DNA from: Bradyrhizobium tropiciagri
GTDB lineage: Bacteria; Pseudomonadota; Alphaproteobacteria; Rhizobiales; Xanthobacteraceae
Assembly (NCBI RefSeq): GCF_018130505.1
Contig: NZ_JAFCKH010000011.1
Location: 246,476 to 310,475 of the forward strand
Direction of reading: 5' to 3'
DNA length: 64,000 nucleotides
Shown here piece after piece: positions 63,492 through 64,000 of the stretch. The notes beneath the pieces were generated by a model. That model did not search any database and was not told where the DNA came from. It saw only the letters and a list, made by a program, of their open reading frames with translations. Numbering within the stretch: the stretch's first letter is position 1; each line of letters opens with the position of its first letter. Made by a program: the position numbers and the translations under genes.

Positions 63492-64000
63492 TCAGAATCT
63501 CCAGCTGAAATTGCCCTTGACCATGTTGTTGTGGCTCTGGTCGGCGAACTGGCCGGCCCAGGAGACGCCGACCGAGGCGTTCGGCGCGACCGCGAGGTCG
63601 AGCCCGGCCTCGGCGACCAGCGCGTCGCGCGCGATCGGCGAGCCGGCCAGCGCAAACGCCGAACCGGACTGGAACGCCAGCGCCGCGATCGGCGTGACGT
63701 CGCCCAACGCATGCCGCCAGCCCAGCGTGCCGCGTGCGGTGAGAGTCTGCGTCAGCGCCGTCGCTCCGCGAACGCCGAGCGTCGTGTAGGTCGTATCGAG
63801 CGACACCGATCCGGCCATCGCCGCAAGGCCGCCGAGCTCGCTGACGCCGCCATCGACCCGCACATAGGCGATGTTGAGGAACGGCTCGATCGCGCTGACG
63901 CCGAACGCGTAGGTGTAGCCGACCTCGCCGAAGGCCTGCGTCGTCTTCAGCGCATAGTCGCCGCGTTCGGTCTCGACGAAATTGATCGCCGCGACCTGCC
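63492..64000 (-). CDS. Autotransporter-type outer-membrane beta-barrel, C-terminal part
   Basis: The frame from the stop at 63492 runs off the right edge, so only the C-terminal about 169 residues are seen. They form alternating strands (GDYALKTTQAFGEVGYTYAF, VSLDTTYTTLGVRGAT) and end GNFSWRF with the terminal Phe signal of outer-membrane barrels, as in autotransporter beta domains. The passenger must lie beyond the window. Confidence 0.8.
   Translation of the reverse strand, partial: QVAAINFVETERGDYALKTTQAFGEVGYTYAFGVSAIEPFLNIAYVRVDGGVSELGGLAAMAGSVSLDTTYTTLGVRGATALTQTLTARGTLGWRHALGDVTPIAALAFQSGSAFALAGSPIARDALVAEAGLDLAVAPNASVGVSWAGQFADQSHNNMVKGNFSWRF

Overview
The window looks like chromosomal DNA of a Bradyrhizobium-type alphaproteobacterium (Nitrobacteraceae, order Rhizobiales). 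This is inferred from uniformly high GC, a DUF3551 secreted protein, a class A small heat shock gene with what looks like a ROSE thermometer, a speF-type polyamine leader, two suhB/mmgR-like small RNAs, and many palindromic intergenic repeats of kinds common in that group. I see no rRNA, tRNA, CRISPR array, phage, integrase, transposase or plasmid function. It reads as housekeeping and accessory chromosome without an obvious island.

Layout. 1-8 kb: N-formylglutamate amidohydrolase, an sRNA, a HisN-type phosphatase, a TctC-type binding protein, an alpha/beta-hydrolase/adenylate cyclase fusion, and a divergent LysR/TSUP pair. 8-11 kb: a probable micro-oxic unit (UspA, VIT-like membrane protein, Gcw_chp porin) divergent from a one-domain LuxR regulator, with two FixK/FNR boxes between them, then a second sRNA copy. 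11-20 kb: LysE exporters, aidB with a divergent TetR regulator and operator, a cyclase-TPR protein, a PCP-motif protein, a lysophospholipase and an Hsp20 gene behind a sigma-32 promoter. 20-31 kb: gltB-gltD glutamate synthase, an outer-membrane barrel protein and kdsD. 31-40 kb: HxlR/AhpD-like pair with tandem operators, SPFH-NfeD pair, hemH, MAPEG protein, and a tightly coupled dcp-DUF1007-NicO metal transport operon.

40-45 kb is a polyamine block: speF leader RNA, ornithine/lysine-type decarboxylase, GNAT, a small membrane protein, RidA, and homospermidine synthase. Putrescine made by the decarboxylase would feed homospermidine synthase. 46-52 kb is a zinc block read on the minus strand: a palindromic Zur-type box overlapping a TATAAT element, a 64-residue His-rich one-helix protein, znuC, znuB, znuA, then a CobW-family metallochaperone overlapping a WD40 protein, then MgtC. 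52-60 kb holds a divergent CysE, DUF2852, a TetR regulator, three YciI-like proteins with a SnoaL-like protein and a GST, a soluble triple-PAS chemoreceptor and an SDR enzyme. 60-64 kb holds cobC-like, cobS and a divergent cobT for cobalamin assembly, a COG3904-like periplasmic protein, and the C-terminal end of an autotransporter-type barrel that runs off the window.

The most notable signals are the Zur box with the His-rich leader protein and the CobW-WD40 overlap, the ROSE/sigma-32 control of hsp20, the paired FixK boxes, the speF switch with its polyamine operon, the two covarying sRNA copies, and three clean palindromic operators. Family names are from recognition of the protein sequence without a database search.
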